Positions 8,898-17,704 of a stretch of DNA of 64,000 bases are shown one piece after another. Under the pieces are notes generated by a model, which did no database searches, was not told the origin of the DNA, and saw only the letters and a list, made by a program, of their open reading frames with translations. The position numbers and the translations under genes were made by a program. How positions within the stretch are numbered: the first letter of the stretch is position 1; each line of letters starts with the position of its first letter. The DNA lies in the NCBI GenBank assembly GCA_002387735.1, contig DGKJ01000053.1, positions 4,171 through 68,170 on the forward strand, written 5' to 3'. Source of the stretch: Bacteriovoracaceae bacterium UBA4573 (GTDB lineage Bacteria > Bdellovibrionota > UBA1018 > UBA923).

Positions 8898-9437
8898 ATG
8901 GTCAGGTGCGTTTGTCGATTCACTTTAATCGGTGTTTTATTGCTCGCAAGCGCCTGCCGCGTCTATGACACGCCAAAAGCGACCGATGGCGCTAGCTCCA
9001 ATATCGACGCGGTGATTTCGTGTACGCGGGACGCCGAAGTACGCCAAACTAATCCGAGATTTCACAATGTAGATCGCTGCGAAGGGTCGTACACCATTCA
9101 GGGAATTAGTTATCGTTGTGGGCGAGTAGGAGACGTTGCTACTAAAACCTATGAATTTCTAAATACCTTGAACCAGCGAGCCAGGACTCGTTGTGAACAA
9201 CTGTGCCGCGAACGAGGAAGAGGTTGTGAGGGGTCCTATCGCGATGCCAGCAAATGCGGATTTTCGGTTCCCACAAGTCGCGCCACGATGGTGGGTACCA
9301 AAATAGTTGGATGTCATCCAAACTGCGAGGGCACAGCGTTCATTTACTGTTCCCTTTACCACGGCAGTTATTTTCGCATTGAAGACCACCTGTTCGAAGA
9401 CATGGAACCGAATTGTTACTGCAGAAGAGCTCGTTGA
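8898..9437 (+). CDS. Cysteine-rich lipoprotein, unknown function
   Basis: 179 residues. The N-terminus has a hydrophobic helix and lipobox LASAC (Cys20), so export and lipid anchoring are expected. The mature part is unusually rich in Cys (about a dozen, in patterns such as CEQLCRERGRGCEG and GCHPNCEG, with CYCRR at the end), suggesting a disulphide-stabilised fold. I do not recognise the family. It is 21 bases after the 52-codon gene. A surface or periplasmic adaptor or toxin-like fold is possible but unsupported. Confidence 0.65.
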   Translation: MVRCVCRFTLIGVLLLASACRVYDTPKATDGASSNIDAVISCTRDAEVRQTNPRFHNVDRCEGSYTIQGISYRCGRVGDVATKTYEFLNTLNQRARTRCEQLCRERGRGCEGSYRDASKCGFSVPTSRATMVGTKIVGCHPNCEGTAFIYCSLYHGSYFRIEDHLFEDMEPNCYCRRAR

Positions 9438-9500
9438 TTCCTACAAACAGTAGTAATATCAGTTATTTAAATACTTTATTAAAATAATCAGATATTTAAT

Positions 9501-9529
9501 TTGCCGCATCGCATCTACTGAGTTAGAAT
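9501..9529 (+). promoter_or_regulatory. Sigma-70-type promoter for the TPR-like lipoprotein gene
   Basis: -35 TTGCCG (9501-9506), 17-base spacer, -10 TAGAAT (9524-9529), with an AT-rich stretch just upstream that could act as an UP element. The predicted transcript start is near 9536, about 30 bases before ATG 9568, leaving room for the GAAAGG ribosome site at 9554-9559. Confidence 0.6.
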
Positions 9530-9567
9530 GCGCCACCAATATTAGTTTTACTTGAAAGGTGTGCGGC

Positions 9568-10980
9568 ATGAAGTTTTCCCAATTTTCTTTGGCTATTTTC
9601 GCGGTACTAGCGATCGGTGTAAGTGGGTGTTCAAAATCTAAAGACCAAACCATAACCGAAGTGGTCTACAGCGAGCAAAAGGCCCAAAAGTTGATCGATG
9701 AGGGAAAACCGCTTGAGGCCGCAACCGAATACACCAACATTGCTGAACTTTTATTCACCCCCGAGGGCATACAACACGCAGACTCGCTGCTCGACCGCGC
9801 GTTGATGCTCGACGCATCCAATCCGAAAGCCAATTTTTTGAGTGCTTTCGTAAAAATCGTGTTGGTGACTAAACATTTGGAGCACCGAATGGCGCCCCTG
9901 CGGGAAATTGGTGGCACGCTCAACGACATTCCAGCACAAATTTATTACGAACATTCTAAACTCCGAAAAGCTGTGCGAGGCTTTCAATCGCAGTCTGCTT
10001 ATTCTCAATTCGTGAAGCAAAGCAGCGATTCTGTTTCGCAGTTTAAAAATTATTTGGATTTGCAAGAGCACTTGAAAACGGTTGTATTGCCGGTGCTTGA
10101 GCAAGGTACCGCCAAATTAGAAAAAGTTTTGGCTAGTGGTGCGAAGTTCGACGTGCGTGTTGATAATGGTGCCTGGGGTGCGAATGAGTATAGTAACCAT
10201 GACTATTCACACAGTACCTATTGTTACCAGAACGGAGGCCACTGGCGCTGCAACTACTATGTCTACAGCTATTATTTAGAAAAACCTGTTGCAGCTCAGC
10301 GGCTCACAGCGGACTCAAATGACCTTCGAGTGATACTAGGCGGGCTGCGCGCCATGACCGACAGTGTGCGTCTGTCGCTTGCCTATAGTTTTGAAGGCCT
10401 CGATCGCGTGATCAAAGAAGTGGTGCGGGTGCAAAAGAACCGGGAACGATTTGCGAAAAAGTTTTCTCATCTGCGCGCCATCGATCGCAATATTTCGACT
10501 CGTCAGTTAGTTGAGATTTTAAGAAGTGAGCCGAAATTTTTAAGTTTGACCGACGAAACGCAGCTCTCGAAAATTCCGTATAATTCCGAACGAATTATGC
10601 GAGAAATTCTAGATCTCGGTGCGATGGAACTAGAGTTATGCGGTAGCGAGACTCGTCGAATGACCCATCTCGTTGCTTCGGTCTGTTTCACAGGTAACGC
10701 CGTGGCATTGGCTACCCGTAACTTAGAAATGTTGGCTGGCCCCTCTCGCGTGCGGATCGGGTACGACGAAATTGGGGAGCCAGTTGAAATTCTCATGGAC
10801 GTGACCGCGTTGTTTCGCGATCCTTCGAGAGATCTCAAGAGTCTTTTGCCGAACAAATTCAATCGCAAAGGGCATGCGATTTCTTACCCCGATCCTACAA
10901 TGGGCGGGTTGTTCCCCGATGGCGATTTGATCGAACGACTTAAAGTTATCGATGCTCCAGGCGTCAGCCATATCGACTAA
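9568..10980 (+). CDS. Lipoprotein with TPR-like N-terminal region
   Basis: 470 residues. I chose ATG 9568 because GAAAGG lies 8 bases upstream; GTG 9559 is possible but would overlap that site. The signal peptide ends in lipobox VSGC (Cys21). Residues of about 30 to 110 look like two helical-hairpin repeats (AQKLIDEGKPLEAATEYTNIA, then AL-x-LDASNPKANFLSAF), as in TPR proteins. The middle has a Tyr/Asn/His-rich patch around YSNHDYSHSTYCYQNGGHW and a long helical region follows. The family is not recognised. It is probably an envelope assembly or scaffold protein; this is inference. Confidence 0.7.
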   Translation: MKFSQFSLAIFAVLAIGVSGCSKSKDQTITEVVYSEQKAQKLIDEGKPLEAATEYTNIAELLFTPEGIQHADSLLDRALMLDASNPKANFLSAFVKIVLVTKHLEHRMAPLREIGGTLNDIPAQIYYEHSKLRKAVRGFQSQSAYSQFVKQSSDSVSQFKNYLDLQEHLKTVVLPVLEQGTAKLEKVLASGAKFDVRVDNGAWGANEYSNHDYSHSTYCYQNGGHWRCNYYVYSYYLEKPVAAQRLTADSNDLRVILGGLRAMTDSVRLSLAYSFEGLDRVIKEVVRVQKNRERFAKKFSHLRAIDRNISTRQLVEILRSEPKFLSLTDETQLSKIPYNSERIMREILDLGAMELELCGSETRRMTHLVASVCFTGNAVALATRNLEMLAGPSRVRIGYDEIGEPVEILMDVTALFRDPSRDLKSLLPNKFNRKGHAISYPDPTMGGLFPDGDLIERLKVIDAPGVSHID

Positions 10981-11008
10981 GCGAAGTAAAATGCGGAGTG
11001 AACTACTC

Positions 11009-11470
11009 ATGGGTCAGCGTAACGTTCGACTACTGCGTTGTTTCACGATAGCGCTGATGTTCGGACTGACTTGTCCGTCGGCATTCGCGACTAAAGAGCG
11101 TTTCGAAACACTCACGTTTGATACCGCGAGTTCCGAATGTAGGGTTCAAATCGCTCCCTACGCCCAGACCATAAGTTGGAGCGATGGGACTGCGCTCGAG
11201 GTGGTAGCTGCGAGTGGTTGCGCATCACGCTTGGGGCGCCATTATGAGCTTCAAGGGGACGTGCGCCTTACGCTGCTCGATGCGAAACGGTTACCGTTGC
11301 TACAAGTGACGGCGAACAACGCCGATCTCGACCTTGCCAACAAACGGGTGGTGTTCCCCGCCGAAGCCAAAGTGAATTACCGCTTAAAGCAAATGACGCT
11401 TCCGGGGTTGTTACTGAACTGGAACTCGCGTGAAACAAAGTCGTTTAGTGGTTTCTACGCTCGCTTTTAG
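11009..11470 (+). CDS. Small secreted protein, unknown function
   Basis: 153 residues from ATG 11009, with GGAG at 10995-10998. An in-frame ATG at 10991 and an earlier one overlapping the upstream gene are less likely. The N-terminus is a Sec signal peptide (CFTIALMFGLTCPSAFA). The mature part is mainly beta strands, e.g. YELQGDVRLTLLDAKRLPLLQV, and ends GFYARF, the aromatic ending often seen in outer-membrane-targeted proteins, though it is too short for a full barrel. Family not recognised. It follows the TPR-like lipoprotein by 28 bases and may be co-transcribed. Confidence 0.6.
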   Translation: MGQRNVRLLRCFTIALMFGLTCPSAFATKERFETLTFDTASSECRVQIAPYAQTISWSDGTALEVVAASGCASRLGRHYELQGDVRLTLLDAKRLPLLQVTANNADLDLANKRVVFPAEAKVNYRLKQMTLPGLLLNWNSRETKSFSGFYARF

Positions 11471-11473
11471 AAC

Positions 11474-12982
11474 CTAATCATAGGCCCGCACGACGCCGCC
11501 TTGTTTGCTTAGCTGAATTTCCATTGCTGCCCATATTGGTACCTTGGAAGACTGTACTGGTTGTAAAAGTCGAGAGTTGTACCAATCACCGGCGATGACT
11601 CGGCCTATTCCTTCGGGCACCGCTACTTTGTAGGTTTTGTACCAAGCAACCTCCGAATTACCGACCCTAAAGTTCGAAATGCTTTCTTTACCTTTTGCGC
11701 CCGAAACGTCGAACGTCACGTTGGTGGTCGTCACTCGAAAACCTTGGCGTATAACATTTTCGAGAAAGGGTTTTAGAATCCACCCCTCGACTTCGAGCGT
11801 CCATACATTCCAACCCGTCGTATGATTATAGAACTCAAACACTCTAGGGTAATACTGAATTAGTTTTTCGCGAGTAACGATTCCTGCGGGAACTGAAGTA
11901 CCGTATAGATCGCTCGCATTGAACGCGAGATCGGCTTTTGTTACCCGCATCATTCCCCGTCCAAGAATTTCACTCCATGCGGTGCGTTGTCCCCGCCCCG
12001 GGACTTCGAGAGGAACTTCGCTGAAGCCGATGGGTTGGGACAACCAGTTGGGTGGATACATCGCCTTAAGTTTTTCACGGGCGTCGGCTAAGAATCGTTC
12101 AAGTCCCGAGTCCCGAGGGCCATGTAAGCTCACCGGGTGTAGTTCGTAACGAACAATTCGCAGTGGTTTGCCAGGGACTAAGTCTACCAGTAAGTCTCCG
12201 ACATACTTACCGTGGTCGCCCGCCTGAACGATCGGAACCAATTTGTGATCGAGATCCGTTTGGTGATAGGGCCGTGAAAGTTTAGTGTGAGAGTGGCCAC
12301 CGATAACCAGATCGATTCCTCGAGTGTTTCGAACTAGTTTGAGGTCTTCTTCGATTCCTAAGTGCGAAAGAGCAATAACGAATTGGCTGTCTCTGCGGTA
12401 TTTCGGCACCAACACCTGAGCGGCTTGGATTGGAGAAGAAATTACTTTTTTTCCAGCGCGCCAAGTGTACATGAACTCATCGGTGGTTAGCCCAATGACA
12501 GATATGTGTTTGCCCCCACGCTCGAAACGAGCGCGGCTGGTTAGTGCTTTTTTTAAGTCGGGATAACTCTTACCCACGCGGAAATTGGCACCCAATAGAT
12601 AGTGGCTGGGTTTTACATTCTTAATGACCCGGTTCAAGTCTTTCAGCCCTAGTAGATAGTCATGGTTGCCAATCGTGACGGCATCGTAACCAAGCTCACT
12701 CATGGCTCTCCAAGACTGTTCGCCTCGGTCCGCTAGATAGAATTGAGTCCCTTCGCTAAAGTCCCCAGCGTCGAGCACTAAGGTTTCAATGCCCTGGGAA
12801 CCAGCGTCGTTTTTTATTCGATCGATGGTTGCTTTCAGGGCCGGGTAACTTTCAAAATGCGAATGAAGATCGTTGGTGTGAATTATTTGCAAGAGCTCAG
12901 CGCTTGAAGGCTTAGCCGTGAAAAGTATAAAAAATGTAAAGATAGACCGCGCAATACCGGAACGTGAGAATTCGTTTCTCAT
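11474..12982 (-). CDS. Secreted 5'-nucleotidase/metallophosphatase (UshA family)
   Basis: 502 residues with a signal peptide (FTFFILFTAKPSSAE). The metallophosphoesterase motifs are in order: IHTNDLHSHFE, LDAGDFSEG, TIGNHDYLLG, ALSHLG and GGHSHTKLSRP. The C-terminal half should be the nucleotide-specificity domain. The protein would dephosphorylate nucleotides or related esters in the periplasm. The second 5'-nucleotidase at 29649-31367 shares the same architecture but is a lipoprotein. Convergent with the preceding gene with only 3 bases between stops. Confidence 0.87.
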   Translation of the reverse strand: MRNEFSRSGIARSIFTFFILFTAKPSSAELLQIIHTNDLHSHFESYPALKATIDRIKNDAGSQGIETLVLDAGDFSEGTQFYLADRGEQSWRAMSELGYDAVTIGNHDYLLGLKDLNRVIKNVKPSHYLLGANFRVGKSYPDLKKALTSRARFERGGKHISVIGLTTDEFMYTWRAGKKVISSPIQAAQVLVPKYRRDSQFVIALSHLGIEEDLKLVRNTRGIDLVIGGHSHTKLSRPYHQTDLDHKLVPIVQAGDHGKYVGDLLVDLVPGKPLRIVRYELHPVSLHGPRDSGLERFLADAREKLKAMYPPNWLSQPIGFSEVPLEVPGRGQRTAWSEILGRGMMRVTKADLAFNASDLYGTSVPAGIVTREKLIQYYPRVFEFYNHTTGWNVWTLEVEGWILKPFLENVIRQGFRVTTTNVTFDVSGAKGKESISNFRVGNSEVAWYKTYKVAVPEGIGRVIAGDWYNSRLLQPVQSSKVPIWAAMEIQLSKQGGVVRAYD

Positions 12983-13199
12983 TTTTCGTGCACTCCATGC
13001 ATGAAATTTCGTTTGTCACGATGCGCTCGCTACGATGTGTTGGTTTGATTTTAGAAATTGAAATTACACTTCGGCCCACCCCCTCCAACCCATAGTTTAG
13101 CAGACGCCGTGCCAAGTGCACAAAGTTGTTAAGTGTTTGTTCTTATTGTCGACGCAATGCGCATTTTGATTGCGACCTGGTGCATTTCGACTTTGTGCG

Positions 13200-13228
13200 G
13201 TGACGAATTGGGACCGGCATGGGATAAA
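13200..13228 (+). promoter_or_regulatory. Possible promoter directly before crcB (near-leaderless)
   Basis: -35-like GTGACG (13200-13205), 17-base spacer, -10-like GATAAA (13223-13228). Each hexamer has four of six consensus bases. The expected transcript start is near 13235, two bases before ATG 13237, and no ribosome site is visible before that ATG. A leaderless crcB transcript is therefore possible. I looked here for a fluoride riboswitch and did not find one. Confidence 0.4.
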
Positions 13229-13236
13229 CAAAATCG

Positions 13237-13611
13237 ATGACATTGAACCAAATACTTTTAGTGGGGATTGGTGGTTTTTTAGGATCAGTCACTCGCTTTG
13301 CAGTGTATTTTTTTTTAAATCCCTCACAACTCTTGAAATATCCGTTGGCGACCGTAGTGGTGAATGCTCTAGGCTGCTTCGCTGCCGGTAGCCTGTGGGC
13401 GCGAGTGAATGCACAGTTCACTAGCGATCAACCGTTGGTCCTTTTTTTAAGCGTGGGTTTTTTCGGGGCATTCACTACATTTTCTGCCCTTGGAATTGAT
13501 ACACTCGTGTTCGTCAAACAAGACGAAGTGGCTCGCGCTTTAATACACGTAGCCATGAATTTGGTGTTAGGAATTGGCGCTGCGTTTTTCGGACGATGGC
13601 TGTTTCAGTGA
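13237..13611 (+). CDS. crcB: Fluoride channel/exporter CrcB (Fluc)
   Basis: 124 residues, the standard Fluc length, with four membrane helices. Signatures are GGFLGSVTRFAVYF, VVNALGCFAAG and GFFGAFTTFSAL, the last being the Phe/Thr/Ser stretch that lines the fluoride path and holds the central sodium. Such proteins work as antiparallel dimers that let fluoride leave the cell. Only one copy is visible, so a homodimer is likely. The 3' end overlaps the convergent DUF1275 gene by 7 bases. Confidence 0.94.
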   Translation: MTLNQILLVGIGGFLGSVTRFAVYFFLNPSQLLKYPLATVVVNALGCFAAGSLWARVNAQFTSDQPLVLFLSVGFFGAFTTFSALGIDTLVFVKQDEVARALIHVAMNLVLGIGAAFFGRWLFQ

Positions 13612-14336
13612 GCGATTACGTATTTGGCTTTTCTGCCGTGCCAGGCGGCATAGGCCGCAATGAGTCCTGAAAATACAAAGCCGCGATAACCGACTTTAAG
13701 AAAAATCCAAGCGCCCACCGCGGAACCAAAAATGAATGCCAATATCGAACCAATTCGCAGATAGTTGGCTCGCACTTCTTTAGCGAATCCACTCTTGTGA
13801 GTGTCGAGAGTGAGCACTCGAGCAAGACCTAAACCAAGGTCAGTGGTTAAGCCGGTGAGGTGGGTGGTTCTAACGGAACGTCCCGAGGACGATGTAATGG
13901 CGCCGTTCTGAAGCCCACATGCAAGGCAAAGCAAAACTAAAAGTAGATAACTTTGTTTCAGACGCGATTCTCCGAAAATTCCGAAATGTAGCAACTCTCC
14001 GCCGCTTGCTGCTAAAAACAAACAAAGCGCGCTGAGACCCATAACCCAGTCAAAGTGAGGCTTATTGCCATGGTAGATCGGTCGATCAATCATAAGGCCC
14101 GCTATAAAGGCCCCAAGCAGAAAGAAAAGTGGAACTGAAAGAATGCCCAGTGCGGCTTCAATTTGATGAGTCATAATGTCGACTCCAAACAAGGTGGCGA
14201 AACCTGTAACGTGACTAACGAATCGCCCCGTGGCCAAAAAACCCCCGGAATTGATACAGCCGCCGCTAAAACTTAGCAAAAACCAATGGAATACTACGCG
14301 ATTGTTTGGGGTTTCGTCGAAACGATGGTTAAACAT
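13605..14336 (-). CDS. DUF1275 (YoaK) family membrane protein
   Basis: 243 residues from ATG 14336, preceded by AAAGG at 6-7 bases; a GTG 18 bases further up is an alternative. About six membrane helices. The opening FLLSFSGGCINSGGFLATGRFVSHVTG and the middle LACGLQNGAITSSSGRSVRTTHLTGLTTDLG are the two hallmark blocks of DUF1275. The family has no established function; some members have been suggested to be transporters. It converges on crcB. Confidence 0.88.
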   Translation of the reverse strand: MFNHRFDETPNNRVVFHWFLLSFSGGCINSGGFLATGRFVSHVTGFATLFGVDIMTHQIEAALGILSVPLFFLLGAFIAGLMIDRPIYHGNKPHFDWVMGLSALCLFLAASGGELLHFGIFGESRLKQSYLLLVLLCLACGLQNGAITSSSGRSVRTTHLTGLTTDLGLGLARVLTLDTHKSGFAKEVRANYLRIGSILAFIFGSAVGAWIFLKVGYRGFVFSGLIAAYAAWHGRKAKYVIAH

Positions 14337-14454
14337 TAATAGCCTTTGTACCACTAATCTTTAAGTTTTATAAGACCGACAGTCGATTGAAATGATAGCG
14401 TTCAAAGTTCTAAGTGCACCGGCGATGGAGGATTGCGAAATGCGCGTCGCTGTA

Positions 14455-14475
14455 GTAACCCCCCGGTAGGGGTAC
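14455..14475 (+). promoter_or_regulatory. Hairpin overlapping the abgT-like ribosome site
   Basis: GTA-A-CCCC pairs with GGGGTAC (7 pairs, one bulged A) around a CCGGTA loop, ending 7 bases before ATG 14483. The GGGG of the right arm is the only purine-rich ribosome-site candidate, so the fold would mask it. It may be a translational control element or chance. Confidence 0.35.
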
Positions 14476-14482
14476 ATACCGA

Positions 14483-16075
14483 ATGAGTAAAAAGAAAACT
14501 TCAACCGGCTTATCGAACGGAATCAAGGTCTTTCTCGAATGGGTTGAGCGCACTGGAAACAAGCTCCCGGATCCGGTGTTCTTATTCATCTACTTAACGG
14601 TGGCGTTGGTATTGGTTTCAGTAGTTTGTGCGCTTTTAGGACTTTCCGCTATTCACCCTACCCAAAAAAGTCCAGACGGCGGGGCCTTCGTCATTCGGGC
14701 GGCGAGTTTGTTGTCGCCTGCTAATATTCAAAAATTTTGGGTTGATATGCCGGCCACTTTTACGCACTTTCACCCGCTCGGCTACGTATTAGTCGTCATG
14801 CTAGGTGCGGGTGTGGCGGAACGTTCAGGACTCTTCGCGACGGCAATGCGGTTTGCGGTCAGTAAGGCGCCCGTGGCGCTTTTGACGCCACTGGTGGCCC
14901 TGATCGCTATGATTTCCAGCCACGCCGCTGATGCAGGTTACGTGGTGTTGATTCCCTTGGCTGGAATTTTATTCGCGGCCGCGGGGCGGCACCCTCTTGC
15001 GGGAATAGGTGCCGCATTCGCGGGCGTATCGGGCGGGTTTTCGGCCAACATTACGCCCGGACAGCTTGACGCACTTTTGCTCGGAATCACGGAAACAGCG
15101 GTGGTGGCAAGTAAACTTGACCCTAAGTGGACCGTGAATCTTGCAGGGAATTGGTGGTTTATCATCGGAATGACGCTCGTCTTTTTGCCGACGATTTGGT
15201 TTGTCACCGATCGAATTATTGAACCGCGGCTTGGGAAATGGACGCCGAGCGATTCAAGCCCAGTCGCAAATTCCGAAAAAAAGAATATCTCCACTGCCGA
15301 ACGCAGAGGTCTGGGGCGAGCTGGTTGGGCTCTGCTCGGTGTTATAGGTTTGTGGGTCTTCATGGTGGTAGGACCTGGAGCACCCTTGCTTGGAAAAGGG
15401 GCGCCTGATGCTGCGTGGTACGTAAAAGCCGCACCCTTATTTAAGTCGCTCGTTTCGGCGTTCTTTTTATTGTTTCTCGCCTCTGGTTGGGCTTACGGTG
15501 CAGCTGCAGGCACGATAAAAAATCATCGCGACCTAGTTAAGATGATGGCCGATTCAATGAAAGACATGGGCTATTATTTGGTACTCGCGTTTGTGGCGGC
15601 ACATTTCGTTGCCATGTTTGGCTGGTCGAATCTTGGTTTGATTTTCGCAATTCATGGGGCCAACGGAATAGAAAGCACCGGGCTTCCAATGCCAGCCTTG
15701 CTCGTGCTCATTCTTTTGTTCAGTTCTGCACTCAATATTTTAATTGGTTCCGCGAGCGCAAAGTGGGCGCTGATGGCGCCAGTATTAGTGCCTATGCTCA
15801 TGCTTCTTGGTGTGAGTCCCGAGGCTACGACGGCCGTGTATCGGGTAGGCGATGGCGCTACGAATATCATTACTCCGCTCATGGTGTATTTCCCATTGGT
15901 ATTGGTGTTTGCCCAAAAATGGCGACCGGATTTTGGGCTCGGAAGCCTAACCGCGCTCATGTTGCCGTATTCGGTAGCCATCCTGTTAGTTGGGACCTTG
16001 CTGGTACTGCTGTGGGTACTCGTTGGTGCGGAACTGGGACCTAACGCGCCATTGCACTACATTTTGCCGAGGTAG
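14483..16075 (+). CDS. AbgT family p-aminobenzoyl-glutamate/sulfonamide-type transporter
   Basis: 530 residues, typical of the AbgT family, with around ten membrane helices. Recognisable blocks are GIKVFLEWVERTGNKLPDP at the N-terminus, GYVLVVMLGAGVAERSGLFATAMR, SSHAADAGYVVLIPLAG, FSANITPGQLDALLLGITE, and GSASAKWALMAPVLVPMLMLLG followed by VYRVGDGATNIITPLMVYFPL. Members import p-aminobenzoyl-glutamate or export sulfonamides; which applies here is unknown. No peptidase partner (AbgA/B) is adjacent. Confidence 0.93.
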   Translation: MSKKKTSTGLSNGIKVFLEWVERTGNKLPDPVFLFIYLTVALVLVSVVCALLGLSAIHPTQKSPDGGAFVIRAASLLSPANIQKFWVDMPATFTHFHPLGYVLVVMLGAGVAERSGLFATAMRFAVSKAPVALLTPLVALIAMISSHAADAGYVVLIPLAGILFAAAGRHPLAGIGAAFAGVSGGFSANITPGQLDALLLGITETAVVASKLDPKWTVNLAGNWWFIIGMTLVFLPTIWFVTDRIIEPRLGKWTPSDSSPVANSEKKNISTAERRGLGRAGWALLGVIGLWVFMVVGPGAPLLGKGAPDAAWYVKAAPLFKSLVSAFFLLFLASGWAYGAAAGTIKNHRDLVKMMADSMKDMGYYLVLAFVAAHFVAMFGWSNLGLIFAIHGANGIESTGLPMPALLVLILLFSSALNILIGSASAKWALMAPVLVPMLMLLGVSPEATTAVYRVGDGATNIITPLMVYFPLVLVFAQKWRPDFGLGSLTALMLPYSVAILLVGTLLVLLWVLVGAELGPNAPLHYILPR

Positions 16076-16107
16076 TGCGTAGCGAAATTGCTACCGTACT
16101 CCATCGG

Positions 16108-17088
16108 CTACTTGTGCTGCATTAAAACGGCATCCGACACAAAAAACCGGGGGACGGTCTGTCTTGCGAGCTTAATTTTGTGGCGCATGAGTAGGACGTT
16201 GAGCGTGAACCGAAGAGCGCCCAAAAAAAACCGAACTTCTTTTCCGATCGGATACACCGCGAACTCTGGTTTGTAGGCGGTCACGCGCAGCCCGACACTT
16301 GAGAGATAGTTTCGAAATTCTTCAATACCCGGCTGCAGCAGTGACATGCTGTGGGTGCAGGCGATGAATTTGGTAGTTCTAAGTGCTGAGCAGAAAGTCA
16401 GCGCAGATCCCACAAACAATTTTAATCCTGCTACAGTGCACGGCGGGTCCATGAAAATGAGACCATAGTTCTGAATTAGATCTGCGCTGGGAGGCATTTG
16501 AAGATCGTGGACTTTCGCTCGAATAGGAAAGTCGTGTTGAGCAGCGATATGCTGAATGCGTTGTATGATTGTGGGATCGATGTCGACTACGGTTACATTT
16601 TTAAATCCTCGTTTTGCGAGTTCCAGACTTAATAGGTCGTCGTCGCCTAAAAGCAAAACTGGTGCGTCGCAGCCAATGTATTCCGCAATCAGATCGGCGC
16701 GTTCGAGTAAGTTTTTTTGACTGCAGGGGAGTTGGTTGAATTTGTGGTTCAGAATGGAACTCGAATTCATACCCGTGGTCAAAGAGTTGCTGTTTGCATG
16801 GTGAATGTTTCGCACCACCTGTTCCGAAGCCAGATCCACGAGTTCGTTCCAGTGAGTGTTCACCAAATCTGGCAGATTGGGGCGGCGAATGGCCCCGCTA
16901 AAAAGAGTAAACAAGCCCGTCATGAGGGGGCGAAGTTGTTTTACGATCTTCGGTGATTTGAGTCGCTGAAGAGCTTCAATATGGGCGCGAGCTTCTGAGA
17001 CGAGCAGGTAGTTGTTTACGAGCGACTCCCAGGTGGGAAGCCCCGCTTCAAGTGAGTTTTGGACTTCAGCTTGATTTGAAGATTCCAT
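16108..17088 (-). CDS. BpsA-like branched-chain polyamine synthase (aminopropyltransferase)
   Basis: 326 residues. An N-terminal helical region of about 130 residues is followed by a Rossmann SAM-type fold with LLLGDDDLLSLELAKRG (GDDD at 148-151), VTVVDIDP (about 167-172) and FMDPPCT (212-218). The GDDD and DPP-T motifs are those of N4-bis(aminopropyl)spermidine synthase (BpsA), which uses decarboxylated SAM to add aminopropyl groups to spermidine. The partner gene speD, which makes decarboxylated SAM, is in the same operon. The ATG overlaps the end of the LysE-type gene by 23 bases. An ordinary methyltransferase is the alternative, but the GDDD motif and operon argue against it. Confidence 0.8.
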   Translation of the reverse strand: MESSNQAEVQNSLEAGLPTWESLVNNYLLVSEARAHIEALQRLKSPKIVKQLRPLMTGLFTLFSGAIRRPNLPDLVNTHWNELVDLASEQVVRNIHHANSNSLTTGMNSSSILNHKFNQLPCSQKNLLERADLIAEYIGCDAPVLLLGDDDLLSLELAKRGFKNVTVVDIDPTIIQRIQHIAAQHDFPIRAKVHDLQMPPSADLIQNYGLIFMDPPCTVAGLKLFVGSALTFCSALRTTKFIACTHSMSLLQPGIEEFRNYLSSVGLRVTAYKPEFAVYPIGKEVRFFLGALRFTLNVLLMRHKIKLARQTVPRFFVSDAVLMQHK

Positions 17089-17704
17089 AAAACCCTTTCG
17101 CCAGCAGAAAACCGCCGAATAAGATAGTTAGGCCCGCTGTAAATCTTTGTATCAATGCGAGCGTACGGCTTGATTTAGTAACTCTGGCAAACCGCCCGAG
17201 AAATGAAAACCATAGGAAGTCTCCCATAAATATTCCGCTAAGAAAAACTACCGGAGTAAGTGCCGTGGCAGAAGGGGAAAAAACAGGCAAAGTGGAGGTC
17301 GTCCACAAGACCCAGAATGCCAAGAATGTCGGATTCGATAGGCAAATGCTGGCACCAAACCAGAAGTCGAAGTGGCGGAATCGCGCTTCTCTCATGCGGA
17401 CATCGGTTCGGGGAGGTTGTTTTCTTTGAAGGTGTTCCTTTAAGCCAAGGCAAATGAGCAAAAAACCAGCAATCAAAAATAGATATTCGGTTTGCTGCTT
17501 AGAAATGAACTTAGCGTAACCGAAATAAGCGAGACCGGCGAGTGCGACGTCGGCAAGTACCACGCCCAAAACGAACGCAAAGGTACTGCGGCCGGAACGG
17601 TGCATTTGCAGAACTTGTAAATTTATTGGGCCGATTGGTGCGGAGGAAACAATACCGCCTGTGAAACCACATAAAGCGAATGCGAGTACGTCTATTACTT
17701 CCAC
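17066..17704 (-). CDS. LysE/RhtB-type exporter, possibly for polyamines
   Basis: 212 residues, the normal size for LysE translocators, with six predicted membrane helices. The N-terminal GFTGGIVSSAPIGPINLQVLQ is the family signature (G-x-x-x-G-P-x-x-x-x). The start is GTG 17704, inside the last codons of speD (10-base overlap), and the stop lies inside the BpsA-like gene. This embedding between two polyamine genes suggests the exported amine is a polyamine or its precursor; LysE relatives otherwise export basic amino acids. The substrate is inference. Confidence 0.8.
   Translation of the reverse strand: MEVIDVLAFALCGFTGGIVSSAPIGPINLQVLQMHRSGRSTFAFVLGVVLADVALAGLAYFGYAKFISKQQTEYLFLIAGFLLICLGLKEHLQRKQPPRTDVRMREARFRHFDFWFGASICLSNPTFLAFWVLWTTSTLPVFSPSATALTPVVFLSGIFMGDFLWFSFLGRFARVTKSSRTLALIQRFTAGLTILFGGFLLAKGFYGIFKSS

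Noticed and set aside
13137..13236. Fluoride riboswitch before crcB
   Set aside because: The consensus (GGCGAUGG opening, UGAUG region and pseudoknot) is not visible. Only a weak promoter lies there.
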